This document shows, piece after piece, positions 36,189 to 47,783 of a stretch of DNA of 64,000 nt (its first letter is position 1; each line of letters begins with the position of its first letter). The translations under genes and the position numbers were made by a program. The stretch spans positions 7,192,001-7,256,000 of the forward strand of contig NZ_CP114065.1 in NCBI RefSeq assembly GCF_027627575.1, written 5' to 3'. Under the pieces are notes generated by a model. That model was given only the letters and a program-made list of their open reading frames with translations, was not told the DNA's origin and did no database searches. Origin of the DNA: Kribbella sp. CA-293567. Lineage in GTDB: Bacteria; Actinomycetota; Actinomycetes; Propionibacteriales; Kribbellaceae.

Positions 36189-37724
36189 TCAGCACTTGAT
36201 GTCGGACGCCGGCGCCGTACCCTTCAGCAGGTAGGTCTCGATGGCGTCGTCGACGCACTGGTTTCCTTCGTTGTACCCGGTGTGACCGTCGCCGTCGCGG
36301 GTGATCAGGACGCCGCTGTCCAGCTGGCCGGCGAGCCCGACGGCCCAGTCGTACGGCGTCGCCGGGTCGCGGGTGGTGCCGACCACGACGATCGGCTTCG
36401 CACCGGTCGCCTTGATCGTGTGCGGCTTGTCCACCGGCTTCACCGGCCAGTTCGCGCACGGCAGCGAGCCCCAGAGCAGGAACGAGCCGAACCGCGGCGA
36501 GGCGGCCTTGTACTTCGGCTCGTCGGCCTTCGCCTCGGCGACCGAGGTGAGGTCCGGGCGGTCGATGCAGTTGACCGCGTAGATCGCCTCGTTCTGGTTG
36601 TTGCCGTAGCCGCGCGGCGTACGGTCGGTGTACTCGTTGGCGAGCGCCAGCAGCCGGGCGCCCTTGCCGGCCAGCCCGTCGACCACCGCGTCCTCGAGCC
36701 GCGGCCAGTAGTCCTTCACGTAGAGCGGGAAGATGACGCCCAGTACGACCAGCGCCTGGGTCACCTCCCGATCGCCGTCGCCCGGCAGCGGCTTGGCGTC
36801 GGACTCGGTGATCAGCTTGTCGACATTGGCGAGCACCTCGGCCTTGGAGCTGCCCAGCCGGCAGGACCGCTGCGCGCAGTCCTCGGCGAAGGCCTCCAGC
36901 GCGGTGTCGAAGCCCTTCGCCTGGGCCATGTTGTTCTCTTGGGCCGAGTTCGACGGGTCGACCGCGCCGTCGAGCACCAGCCGGCCGACGTTCTTCGGGA
37001 ACAGCTCCGCGTAGGTGGCGCCGAGCATCGTCCCGTAGGACATCCCGAGGTAGTAGAGCTCGGAGTCACCGACGATGCCCCGCAGTACGTCGATGTCGCG
37101 GGCGGAGTCCTTGGTGGAGACGTGCGGCAACAGCTCGCCGGAGCGCTGCTGACAGCCGTCGGCCAGGGTCTTGGCCTGGGTGTTCAGCGCCTCGATCTCG
37201 GCCTCGTCGTCCGGGCTGCCGTCCGCCTCGATGAACTTGTCCAGCTGCTCGGCGTCGAGACAGCGCACCGGCGTCGAGTCGGCCACCCCTCGTGGGTCCC
37301 AGCCGATCACGTCGAACTTCCGCAGCAGCGGAGCGCCGAGCACGAACCCGGCCGAGGCCGCGAACTGCTGCCCGGAGGCACCCGGCCCGCCCGGGTTGAT
37401 GAACAGCGTGCCGATCTTGCCGGCCCGGTCCCGCGCCGGCACCTTGCGGGCCCGCAGTTCGATCGTCTTGCCGTCCGGCTTGCTGTAGTCGAGCGGCACG
37501 TTGATGGTGGCGCACTGGTTGCCCTGCCCGCAGCGCTCCCAGTTCGGCTGCTGGCTGTAGATCTTCTCCAGCCCCGCCGGCACCGGCCCGGCCGGTCCTG
37601 TCGGCCCGGCGCTCGGTTGTGTCCCACCCGGCCCTTCGGCATCCTGCGCCCGGCTGGCCACCCCGCATCCACCGGCCAGGAGCGCGAAGCCCGTCACCAC
37701 CACGGTCGTCCTGCGCATCTTCAC
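36189..37724 (-). CDS. Secreted alpha/beta hydrolase, tripeptidyl aminopeptidase-like (TAP)
   Basis: 511 residues, exported as a lipoprotein (TGFALLAGGCGVASR). The catalytic domain has an oxyanion loop in LFINPGGPGASG, nucleophile S229 in YLGMSYGTMLGA, Asp in VVGTTRDPATPYDWA and His in GDGHTGYNEGNQCV, the TAP C-terminal region. This matches Streptomyces SlpD/E and mycobacterial esterase/peptidase homologues that release N-terminal peptides or esters outside the cell. GTG at 37724 overlaps the stop of ricT; ATG two codons later is an alternative. Confidence 0.92.
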   Translation of the reverse strand: MKMRRTTVVVTGFALLAGGCGVASRAQDAEGPGGTQPSAGPTGPAGPVPAGLEKIYSQQPNWERCGQGNQCATINVPLDYSKPDGKTIELRARKVPARDRAGKIGTLFINPGGPGASGQQFAASAGFVLGAPLLRKFDVIGWDPRGVADSTPVRCLDAEQLDKFIEADGSPDDEAEIEALNTQAKTLADGCQQRSGELLPHVSTKDSARDIDVLRGIVGDSELYYLGMSYGTMLGATYAELFPKNVGRLVLDGAVDPSNSAQENNMAQAKGFDTALEAFAEDCAQRSCRLGSSKAEVLANVDKLITESDAKPLPGDGDREVTQALVVLGVIFPLYVKDYWPRLEDAVVDGLAGKGARLLALANEYTDRTPRGYGNNQNEAIYAVNCIDRPDLTSVAEAKADEPKYKAASPRFGSFLLWGSLPCANWPVKPVDKPHTIKATGAKPIVVVGTTRDPATPYDWAVGLAGQLDSGVLITRDGDGHTGYNEGNQCVDDAIETYLLKGTAPASDIKC

Positions 37725-38836
37725 AGCGAGCCGTCCCCCGTACCGTCGTCCAACCCGTCCCGTACCGCGCTGTCCTGCGAGTTGTCGCCTTCACCCTGAC
37801 TCAGCCTGCGGCGGCGTCGCGGCTTGCGGCGGCGCCTGGCCGACGCGGCTGACTCCTCGTCCGCCTCGTCCGTCTTGCCGGCCTCGTCCTGCGACACCGC
37901 GTCAACTGTCGGCGCCGGAGCTAGCTCTGCCTCGACAGGGGTCACAGCTGCCTGCGGTACGACCGGCAGCGGCAACTCCACCGGAACGACGGGCGGGGCG
38001 TCCGGGGTAGTGGTGTCGGATGCTTCGTACTGCTGGCGTGGGGAGCAGACGTCCGCTCGGCTGCAGGCGCAGCGGCGACCGGAGGCGGCAAGGCGGACCA
38101 CCACGGTATCGCTGGGGACGTTGTGCCCGACGACCACGCCGTCACCCGCCGGCGTTTCGACCGGCGTACCGGTGGCGGGGGCTTTGGCGTTGAACTCCTG
38201 GTAGAGCGGGTGCTCGTACTTCAGGCAGCACATCAGCCGCCCGCACGCGCCGGAGATCTTCAGCGGGTTGAGCGGCAGATCCTGGTCCTTCGCCATCCGC
38301 ACGCTGACCGGCTCGAAGTCCTTCAGGAACGTCGCGCAGCACAGGTCGCGCCCGCACGGCCCGATCCCGCCCTGCAGCCGGGCCTCGTCGCGGGCACCCA
38401 CCTGGCGCAGCTCGATCCGCGCCCGCAGTCCGCGGGCCAGATCCCGGACCAGCTCCCGGAAGTCCACCCGGTGCGGCGCGGAGAAGTAGATGATCACCAA
38501 CTGGTCGACGTCCGGCCGGCGATCCACGAAATCGATCCCGACCACCTTCATCGGCAGCTTGTGCTCGCGGACCAGCCGCTTGGCGATCAGCCGCGCGTCG
38601 GCCCGGCGCTGACGGTTCTGCTCGTCGCGGTCCAGGTCGGCCGTGGTCGCGACACCCTCGCACAGCGGCAGCCCACCGATCTCCTCGGTGACGTACTGCG
38701 GGGCCCAGACGCACTCGGCCACCTCCGGACCGTCATCGGTCGGGACCAGCACCTTGTCCCCGACTCGCGGTCTGTGCGAACCGGGGTCGAGGTAGTACAG
38801 CCGCCCGTAGCGCTCGAACGACACCGCCATCACCAT
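37721..38836 (-). CDS. ricT: PSP1 domain protein, RicT-like
   Basis: About 371 residues. The PSP1 core (~1-240) carries the cysteine clusters GPCGRDLCCATFLKDF and ISGACGRLMCCLKYEHP typical of RicT (YaaT), an Fe-S component of the Y-complex that affects RNase Y and RNA processing in Bacillus. Another cluster, RRCACSRADVC, follows. The C-terminal ~110 residues are Pro/Asp/Glu-rich and end in a very basic RRRRKPRRRRR stretch, an actinobacterial addition of unknown role. Start is ambiguous (38842, 38836 or 38830). Nearness to holB and tmk echoes the tmk-holB-ricT order of Firmicutes. Confidence 0.9.
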   Translation of the reverse strand: MVMAVSFERYGRLYYLDPGSHRPRVGDKVLVPTDDGPEVAECVWAPQYVTEEIGGLPLCEGVATTADLDRDEQNRQRRADARLIAKRLVREHKLPMKVVGIDFVDRRPDVDQLVIIYFSAPHRVDFRELVRDLARGLRARIELRQVGARDEARLQGGIGPCGRDLCCATFLKDFEPVSVRMAKDQDLPLNPLKISGACGRLMCCLKYEHPLYQEFNAKAPATGTPVETPAGDGVVVGHNVPSDTVVVRLAASGRRCACSRADVCSPRQQYEASDTTTPDAPPVVPVELPLPVVPQAAVTPVEAELAPAPTVDAVSQDEAGKTDEADEESAASARRRRKPRRRRRLSQGEGDNSQDSAVRDGLDDGTGDGSL

Positions 38837-38926
38837 GCCCACCGCGCCAGACTACGTGCACAACCCACACGGCACTCGCTTTCGCGCCTCCTGGGCGGCG
38901 CTTCGACCAGTGCCCGGCGTGCCTCG

Positions 38927-39853
38927 CTACCGCTTGCTGTCCTTGACGGTCCCGGTCAGCGCGTCGTCGTCGGGGCCGTAGACGGCACAGATGACCAGGC
39001 GGTCACCGTGGTCCCAGTTGTCCTCCGACGGCACCCAGTAGTCGGACTGCAGTTCCGACTTCTGCACCGTGGTGCCGACGTACTTGCCGAACTCGATGTC
39101 GCAGCGGTTGCGGGCCAGGTCCTCCAGCGGTCGTTCACCGGGGTAGGGAGTGGCCGGCAGGGTGACGTTCGAGATCAGTTCGCCGTCGTGCGGTGTGGCG
39201 CAGGACCGCCGGTGCACCTCGTCCTCCTCCCACGCGTCGTCGTAGCACTCGCCGACCGCCAGCGAGTCGACGTACGTGGTCTGTCCCGAACGGTCGCCGG
39301 ATCCCTGGTAGTCGTCGGAGTTGGCGCCGATGATGATCAGGATCGTCAGCAGCGCGACTCCGAAGAGGGTGAGCAGCCCACCGATCACGATGCCCGCGAT
39401 CGCCTGACCCTTGCCGGACTCGCCGCTCTTCTTGATCTGCGCCAGCGCGGCGATCCCCAGCGCGACGCCGACCGGTGCGCTCAGGCCGATCACCAAACCA
39501 CCCAGCGCGCAGATCAGCGCCGCGATCGCGAGGCCGTTCGTCTTGGTCTGCTGGTGCCCTGGATACCCGTAGCCGTAGCCGTAGGCCGCCGGATACTGCG
39601 GCTGGCCGTACTGAGGTTGCCCGTACTGGGTTTGCCCGTACTGCGGCTGCTGCGGTTGCCCGTACGGCGCCTGCTGCTGCGGGTACGGCGGCAACTGCTG
39701 CGGCGGCTGCCCGTACTGCGGCACCTGTTGCCCGAACTGCGGCTCGTAGGAACTCGCCGACTCAGGCGGCCGCCCGTACGTCGGCAGTCCCGGAGCCGGA
39801 TCCCGCGGCACGTCCTGCGGCCGATTCGGGTCTGACCCCGGTGGATAACTCAC
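38927..39853 (-). CDS. Septum-formation-like membrane protein with PYGQ-rich N-terminus
   Basis: 308 residues. Residues ~1-110 are low-complexity repeats of PYGQPQ and QYGQ type. Two membrane helices follow (LAIAALICALGGLVIGLSAP and AIAGIVIGGLLTLFGVALLT), the DUF4190 layout. The outer C-terminal domain (~200-308) has VGECYDDAWEEDEVHRRSCA and PHDGELISNVTLPA, resembling the septum-formation domain found in actinobacteria. GTG at 39853 has a GGGGGAGG box. A shorter homologue is encoded directly upstream (39879-40544). Confidence 0.8.
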   Translation of the reverse strand: MSYPPGSDPNRPQDVPRDPAPGLPTYGRPPESASSYEPQFGQQVPQYGQPPQQLPPYPQQQAPYGQPQQPQYGQTQYGQPQYGQPQYPAAYGYGYGYPGHQQTKTNGLAIAALICALGGLVIGLSAPVGVALGIAALAQIKKSGESGKGQAIAGIVIGGLLTLFGVALLTILIIIGANSDDYQGSGDRSGQTTYVDSLAVGECYDDAWEEDEVHRRSCATPHDGELISNVTLPATPYPGERPLEDLARNRCDIEFGKYVGTTVQKSELQSDYWVPSEDNWDHGDRLVICAVYGPDDDALTGTVKDSKR

Positions 39854-39878
39854 AGCTGCCTCCCCCTGACACGGCGCA

Positions 39879-40544
39879 CTAGCGCTGAGATCCGCGCATG
39901 GAGCCCGCCAACTGCTCTCCGGGCTTCCCGACCATGCACAGGATGTTGCCGTCAGCAACGGCACGATCTTCCAGCACCACGTAGTACATGTCCAGTTCCG
40001 ACCGCTCGTACGGCTTGCCGACGAAGGTCTGGAAAGCCGTCGCGCACTGCTGCGTCGCGGCCGTGCCCTTCTGCTCGGTGGACAGCCCGGTCAGCATCGC
40101 CCGGACCTTCGCGTACGCCTCACCGGTGTGCGGCGTGGCACAGTCCGCGATCTTCACCTGGCGCAGCGTGTCCACGTCCAGGTCGGCGTCGAAGCACTGC
40201 TGGACCCGCACCTCCGAGATCACCGTCGTACGGCCGATCCCCGCGCGCTGCTCACCCCGCAGGTTGAGCGCGGCGGCGACCCCGATCGCGATCAGCCAGC
40301 ACCCGCAGATCACCAGCGCGCCGATCGCCAACCTCCGCCCCCGTACTCCGGACCGCCGGGTCCGTGGCAGCGCGATCAGTCCGAGCACCGCCGCGATCGG
40401 CACCAACCCCGGCAGGCTGGTCACGAACGCCGCGACGGCATAGCGATCCAGCCGACGTTGCGCGGGCGTCGGCACGCCCTCCAGCCAGGACTCTGCCGAC
40501 GGGAGCGGCGTCCGCACAGGCTGGATCGGCGGAGGTTGGGTCAA
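39879..40544 (-). CDS. Septum-formation-like membrane protein (short paralogue)
   Basis: 221 residues: polar N-terminus (MTQPPPIQPVRTPLPSAESW), two membrane helices (AVAAFVTSLPGLVPIAAVLG and LAIGALVICGCWLIAIGVAA) and an outer domain with VQQCFDADLDVDTLRQVKIA and CATPHTGEAYAKVRAML, matching the C-terminal domain of the neighbouring protein. The start appears to be TTG at 40544, with AAGGA six bases before it; no other start is well placed. It ends 25 bp before its paralogue, so both are likely co-expressed. Confidence 0.78.
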   Translation of the reverse strand: MTQPPPIQPVRTPLPSAESWLEGVPTPAQRRLDRYAVAAFVTSLPGLVPIAAVLGLIALPRTRRSGVRGRRLAIGALVICGCWLIAIGVAAALNLRGEQRAGIGRTTVISEVRVQQCFDADLDVDTLRQVKIADCATPHTGEAYAKVRAMLTGLSTEQKGTAATQQCATAFQTFVGKPYERSELDMYYVVLEDRAVADGNILCMVGKPGEQLAGSMRGSQR

Positions 40545-40649
40545 GGAGCGTCCTTACGAAGCAGTACGCCGGCCTGGCGGGCCAGCCACCCACGTATCGG
40601 CAGGGCCCTGGCCTTCGTTACAGCCGCGTCCGCACCCCAGACGCGCGTC

Positions 40650-41819
40650 TCAGCCCTCGAACAGGGAGATCGTCATCGCCTCGAGGGCGAGCAGCGGCGC
40701 GACGTTGCCCTCGATCGCCTCGCGGCAACCGGTGAGCGCGTCGATCCGGCGTACCGTCGACTCGGGGCTGGTCCGGCCGGCCAGCCGCTCGATCTCCTGC
40801 CGCAGTTCGGCGTTGATCAGTTCTGCTCCCGCACCGGTCTGCACGACCAGAACATCGCGATACAAGGCCATCAGGTCGACCAGTGACCGGTCCAGCACGT
40901 CGCGCTCCCAGCGTTTCGCCCGCGCCTTCTGCTGGTCCTCCAGCTCCTTCAGCGCCGCGCCGGCTTCCCGGGGTCTGGCGCCCTTGGTGCCGACGCCGAG
41001 CGCCTGCTCGAGATTGGTCCGTTCCTGCTCGTCGACCTTCGCGGCGCTCGCCTTCGACTCGATCTTCGCCGCCTCGACCAGCCGCTGCGCCGCGTTCAGG
41101 CAGGCGCCGATGTCGTGCAGCTCGAACGGGACCTCCAGCACCTTGCTCCGCCGGCCGCGGACCTCCTCGTCCCGGGCCAGCGCCTTCGCCCGGCCGATGT
41201 GTCCCTGGGCCGCCCGAGCAGCGAAACCGGCCAGCTCCGGCTCGATCCCGGACTGCCGGGTCAGCATCTCGGCGACCGCGGCCACCGGCGGAGTTCGCAG
41301 TACCAGCAGACGGCAGCGCGACCGGATCGTCGGCACGACGTCCTCGACCGTCGGCGCGCAGAGCACCCACACCGTGCGTGCCGCCGGCTCCTCGATGCTC
41401 TTCAGCAGCGCGTCCGCGGCCTGGTCGGTCAGCCGGTCGGCGTCCTCGATCAGCATCACCTGCCAACGGCCCTGGGTCGGGCTCATCGCGGCCCGGCGTA
41501 CCAGTTCGCGGATCTCGCTGACCCGGATCGACAGCAGCTCCGTGCGGATCAGCGTCACGTCGGGGTGCGCGCCGTTGAGCGCGGTGGCGCAGACCGCGCA
41601 CTCGCCGCAGCCCTCGGTCAGGCACTGCAGCGCGGCGGCGAAAGCCCTGCCCGCATTGGACCGGCCGGACCCGGGCGGGCCGGTGATCAGCCAGGCGTGC
41701 GTCATCCCGTTGGTGGCCGTGCCGCCCTCGCCCCGCAGGCGCGCCGACGCGCCCGACACGGCCTTGCGCAGTACGGCGACCGCGGGCTCCTGGCCGACCA
41801 GGTCGTCCCAAACCGTCAT
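40650..41819 (-). CDS. holB: DNA polymerase III subunit delta'
   Basis: 389-residue clamp-loader subunit of the replicase. MTVWDDLVGQEPAVAVLRKA starts the AAA+ domain; Walker A is ITGPPGSGRSNAG (Ser/Arg variant, as in delta' subunits). The zinc-finger cysteines are in CLTEGCGECAVCATALNGAH, sensor 1 is in LLKSIEEPAARTVWVL, and the SRC motif is in IRSRCRLLVLRTP. ATG at 41819 has GAGGAGA upstream. It follows the MFS-Tmk fusion gene by 68 bp, the conserved tmk-holB pairing. Confidence 0.95.
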   Translation of the reverse strand: MTVWDDLVGQEPAVAVLRKAVSGASARLRGEGGTATNGMTHAWLITGPPGSGRSNAGRAFAAALQCLTEGCGECAVCATALNGAHPDVTLIRTELLSIRVSEIRELVRRAAMSPTQGRWQVMLIEDADRLTDQAADALLKSIEEPAARTVWVLCAPTVEDVVPTIRSRCRLLVLRTPPVAAVAEMLTRQSGIEPELAGFAARAAQGHIGRAKALARDEEVRGRRSKVLEVPFELHDIGACLNAAQRLVEAAKIESKASAAKVDEQERTNLEQALGVGTKGARPREAGAALKELEDQQKARAKRWERDVLDRSLVDLMALYRDVLVVQTGAGAELINAELRQEIERLAGRTSPESTVRRIDALTGCREAIEGNVAPLLALEAMTISLFEG

Positions 41820-41887
41820 CGGACCTGTCTCCTCATTCCGTGCCGTCGCGAACGGGTGCTCGGCGGCGCAGCTCGATCCGGCACGAC

Positions 41888-43900
41888 CTACCCCACCTTC
41901 GGCAGCAGCGGCAGCAGGCGAGCCCGGATCTGCGCCGCGATCTCGGCCCGGTCCTGGCTGCCGTCGAGGACCAGGTAGTGCTGCGGCTCGGCCGCCGCGA
42001 GCTCCAGGAACGCCGTCCGGACCCGTTCGTGAAACTCGGCGGACTGGGCCTCGATCCGGTCTCGCTCCTCGAATCGGCCGAGCCCACTCTTGGGGGGCAG
42101 GTCCAGCAGGATCGTCAGGTTGGGCCGCAGGTCGTCGGTCGCCCAGCGGTTCACCCGCTCGACCTCGTCCAGCTTCAGGTCCCGCCCGGAGCCTTGGTAG
42201 GCCAGCGCGGAGTCGACGTACCGGTCGGTGATGACGACGGCGCCGGACTTGAGCGCCGGTTTGATCACCTTGTCGACGTGCTCCGCCTTGTCGGCGGCGT
42301 ACAGGAGGGCTTCGGCGCGGTGCGAGATGTCGCCGGTCGCCGGGTCGAGCACGATCTGGCGCAGCGTCCTCCCCAGGTCGGTGGCGCCCGGCTCGCGGGT
42401 GAGCAGCACCTCCTGGCCCTGCTCGGTCAACCACTCGACCAGCAGGGCGGACTGCGTCGACTTGCCCGCGCCTTCGCCACCCTCGAGCGCGATGAACAGG
42501 CCGGTGGTCGGATAGACCCCGGGAGTCTTGCCGAAGCTGCGGCGCAGGTCGCGCCAGAACGGTACGCCGGGACGGTCGTCCATCTGCCGCCAGGCGACCA
42601 CCCCGATCACGGTGGCCAGCACCGCGGCGATCAGCATCGTCATCGCGGCGCCGTTGTAGCTGATCGAGCGGCCACCGGCCGACACCGTCCGGCGCCCGAT
42701 CGCGCCCGCGACGAACGGCGCGATCGCCAGCGTGACCGCGAGCACCGTCCGGACCGCGGACTGCACGAACGCGAAGGTCCGGCCACGCACCGCGTCCGGC
42801 ACCTCGAGCCCGAGCAGCGTGTAGCCGGAGACCCAGGAGGCGCCGGCGCAGAAGCCGAGCAGGATCGCGATCATGGTGGCGATCTCGATCTGCTGGATCA
42901 GCGCCAGGCCGGCCAGCCCGATCCCCGACCCGACCAGGCCGGCGGAGAACAGCCGGCGGCGCGACAGGCCGGAGAAGATCCGCGGCGCGAACCCCATCCC
43001 CAGCGCGAGACCGCCGAAGACGGCGCCGAAGAGCACGCCGTACCCGGGATCGCCCGCGTCCAGGTCCTCGACGTAGGTCCGGCCGAGGCCGATCACGACC
43101 GCGCCGGCCGCGAAGGCGCCCGAGATGCCGACCACCAGGCCACGCACCACCGGCGTACCGGTGACGTAGGACCAGCCCTCGACCATCGTGCGCCACAGGG
43201 TCGGATGGCCCTCGTGGTCGTGGCGGCCGGAGCGGCCGATCTCCGCGACCGAGATGATCGCCAGGCCGGAGATGAAGAAGGTGGCCGCGTTCACGTAGAC
43301 GGCCAGGTTGATCGAGAAGTTGCCGCCCAGACCGCGGGTGGCCAGCGTGATCGCGGTGAAGATCGCGGCCGCCGGCAGCGCCGACCCGTAGGTGGTGATC
43401 AGGCTCAGCTGGTTGGCCGCCTCCAGCCGGTGCCGGGGCACCAGGTTGGGCACGCTGGCGTCCTTGGCCGGGCCCCAGATCAGGCTGACGATCTCGATCA
43501 GCACGGTCGCCACCAGCACCCAGGTGAGGGTGCCGACGATCGGGATGCTGACGAAGAACGCCGCCCGGACGAAGTCGCCGATGATCATCGTCGCGCGCCG
43601 GTCCAGCCGGTCGGCGACCCAGCCGGCCACCGGTCCCATCACCAGCGCGGGCAGCACCCGCAGGAACAGCACGCCACCGATCGCGAAGTTGGCCGCCTGG
43701 TAGTCGTCGCCGGCGAAGGACTTCGCCATCGCGGTCAGCGCCAGCAGCCCGATCCAGTCGCCCAGGCTGGACAGCCCGAACCCGATCCAGAGCCGCCGGA
43801 ACGCCTTGATCCGCAACACCGCGCGCACGTCGTGCGCCGGTGCAGGATCAGTCAGCGGGTCGTATACCTCCGGCACACCCAGAAGCCTAGTCGGGCGCAT
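41888..43900 (-). CDS. tmk: MFS transporter fused to thymidylate kinase
   Basis: 670 residues. Residues ~1-440 are an MFS domain with 12 helices (WIGFGLSSLGDWIGLLALTA, GPVAGWVADRLDRRATMIIG). Residues ~465-670 are a complete dTMP kinase: P-loop ALEGGEGAGKSTQ, LLTREPGATDLGRTLR, VITDRYVDSALAYQGSG and a LID-like GRFEERDRIE. There is no stop or start between them, so this is a real fusion. The kinase makes dTDP for DNA synthesis; the transporter's role is unknown, possibly nucleoside- or drug-related. ATG at 43900 has GAGG upstream; GTG at 43876 is an alternative. It lies next to holB. Confidence 0.93.
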   Translation of the reverse strand: MRPTRLLGVPEVYDPLTDPAPAHDVRAVLRIKAFRRLWIGFGLSSLGDWIGLLALTAMAKSFAGDDYQAANFAIGGVLFLRVLPALVMGPVAGWVADRLDRRATMIIGDFVRAAFFVSIPIVGTLTWVLVATVLIEIVSLIWGPAKDASVPNLVPRHRLEAANQLSLITTYGSALPAAAIFTAITLATRGLGGNFSINLAVYVNAATFFISGLAIISVAEIGRSGRHDHEGHPTLWRTMVEGWSYVTGTPVVRGLVVGISGAFAAGAVVIGLGRTYVEDLDAGDPGYGVLFGAVFGGLALGMGFAPRIFSGLSRRRLFSAGLVGSGIGLAGLALIQQIEIATMIAILLGFCAGASWVSGYTLLGLEVPDAVRGRTFAFVQSAVRTVLAVTLAIAPFVAGAIGRRTVSAGGRSISYNGAAMTMLIAAVLATVIGVVAWRQMDDRPGVPFWRDLRRSFGKTPGVYPTTGLFIALEGGEGAGKSTQSALLVEWLTEQGQEVLLTREPGATDLGRTLRQIVLDPATGDISHRAEALLYAADKAEHVDKVIKPALKSGAVVITDRYVDSALAYQGSGRDLKLDEVERVNRWATDDLRPNLTILLDLPPKSGLGRFEERDRIEAQSAEFHERVRTAFLELAAAEPQHYLVLDGSQDRAEIAAQIRARLLPLLPKVG

Positions 43901-43920
43901 CGACAACCTCGTACTTGCGT

Positions 43921-44016
43921 ACACAACGACAGGCAGTGGTCACCCGGTCGGCTGCCCGCCAGGCGTAGGCCAGGGCCGGGTCAGCTGTCTGAGCCGACCA
44001 CTGCCTGTCGTTGTGT
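43921..44016. repeat. 96-bp palindromic-end element, copy 2
   Basis: Perfect 20-bp inverted ends (ACACAACGACAGGCAGTGGT at 43921-43940, reverse complement at 43997-44016) around a 56-nt core. Ends differ by one base from copy 1 (27459-27554), with the change compensated in the opposite arm, so pairing is kept. It begins 20 bp upstream of the MFS-Tmk start codon and ends 5 bp from the lacZ stop, so it covers the only space for a tmk promoter or lacZ terminator. Confidence 0.8.
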
Positions 44017-44021
44017 TCGCG

Positions 44022-47322
<3,301 letters not shown>

Positions 47323-47336
47323 TGGCAAGACGCAGG

Positions 47337-47783
47337 CTATTGAGCGCTGCAGTCCTTGCAGACCCCCACCAGCGCGACCTGCTCCGGCGCCAGGTGGAAG
47401 CCCAGCTCACGCAGCAGCTTGCGCCGCACGGGATCCAAAATGTCCCCCGCCACATCCACCACTGTCCCGCACTCGCTGCACCGCAGATGCAGATGCCGGG
47501 GGGCCAGCTCACCCGCCAAGTGGTACGTCGTACCGGCGCGCCCGAGGTGGACGTGCGTCACCAGGCCGAACTCGCCCAGCGCGTCCAGCGCCCGGTAGAC
47601 CGTTGCCCGGTGGATGCCCGGCCGCAGTTCCTCGGCCCGTTCGCCGATCTGCTCGGCGCTCAGGTGTTCGTCGGTGGCGGCCAGTACCTCGACCACGGCG
47701 AGCCGGGCCGGGGTCACGCGTTCGCCTCGTTCTCGGAGGCGTTGCGCGGTGACCTCGGCCGGGCCCTTCGCAGTACCGGGCAT
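47337..47783 (-). CDS. Fur-family transcriptional regulator
   Basis: 148-residue metal-responsive repressor. The winged helix (~10-85) has TPARLAVVEVLAATDEHLSA and GIHRATVYRALDALGEFGLV. The dimerisation domain has AGELAPRHLHLRCSECGTVV and a C-terminal CKDC, the two CxxC pairs of a structural zinc site, with histidine metal ligands. It could be a Fur, Zur or peroxide-type sensor; the Zur/Fur choice is not settled by the visible residues. Its ATG overlaps the topA stop (ATGA), so it is coupled to topA. Confidence 0.92.
   Translation of the reverse strand: MPGTAKGPAEVTAQRLRERGERVTPARLAVVEVLAATDEHLSAEQIGERAEELRPGIHRATVYRALDALGEFGLVTHVHLGRAGTTYHLAGELAPRHLHLRCSECGTVVDVAGDILDPVRRKLLRELGFHLAPEQVALVGVCKDCSAQ

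Noticed and set aside
43901-43924. ATG start at 43924 for the MFS-Tmk gene
   Set aside because: The codon lies inside the arm of the 96-bp palindromic element; ATG 43900 has a better ribosome site.
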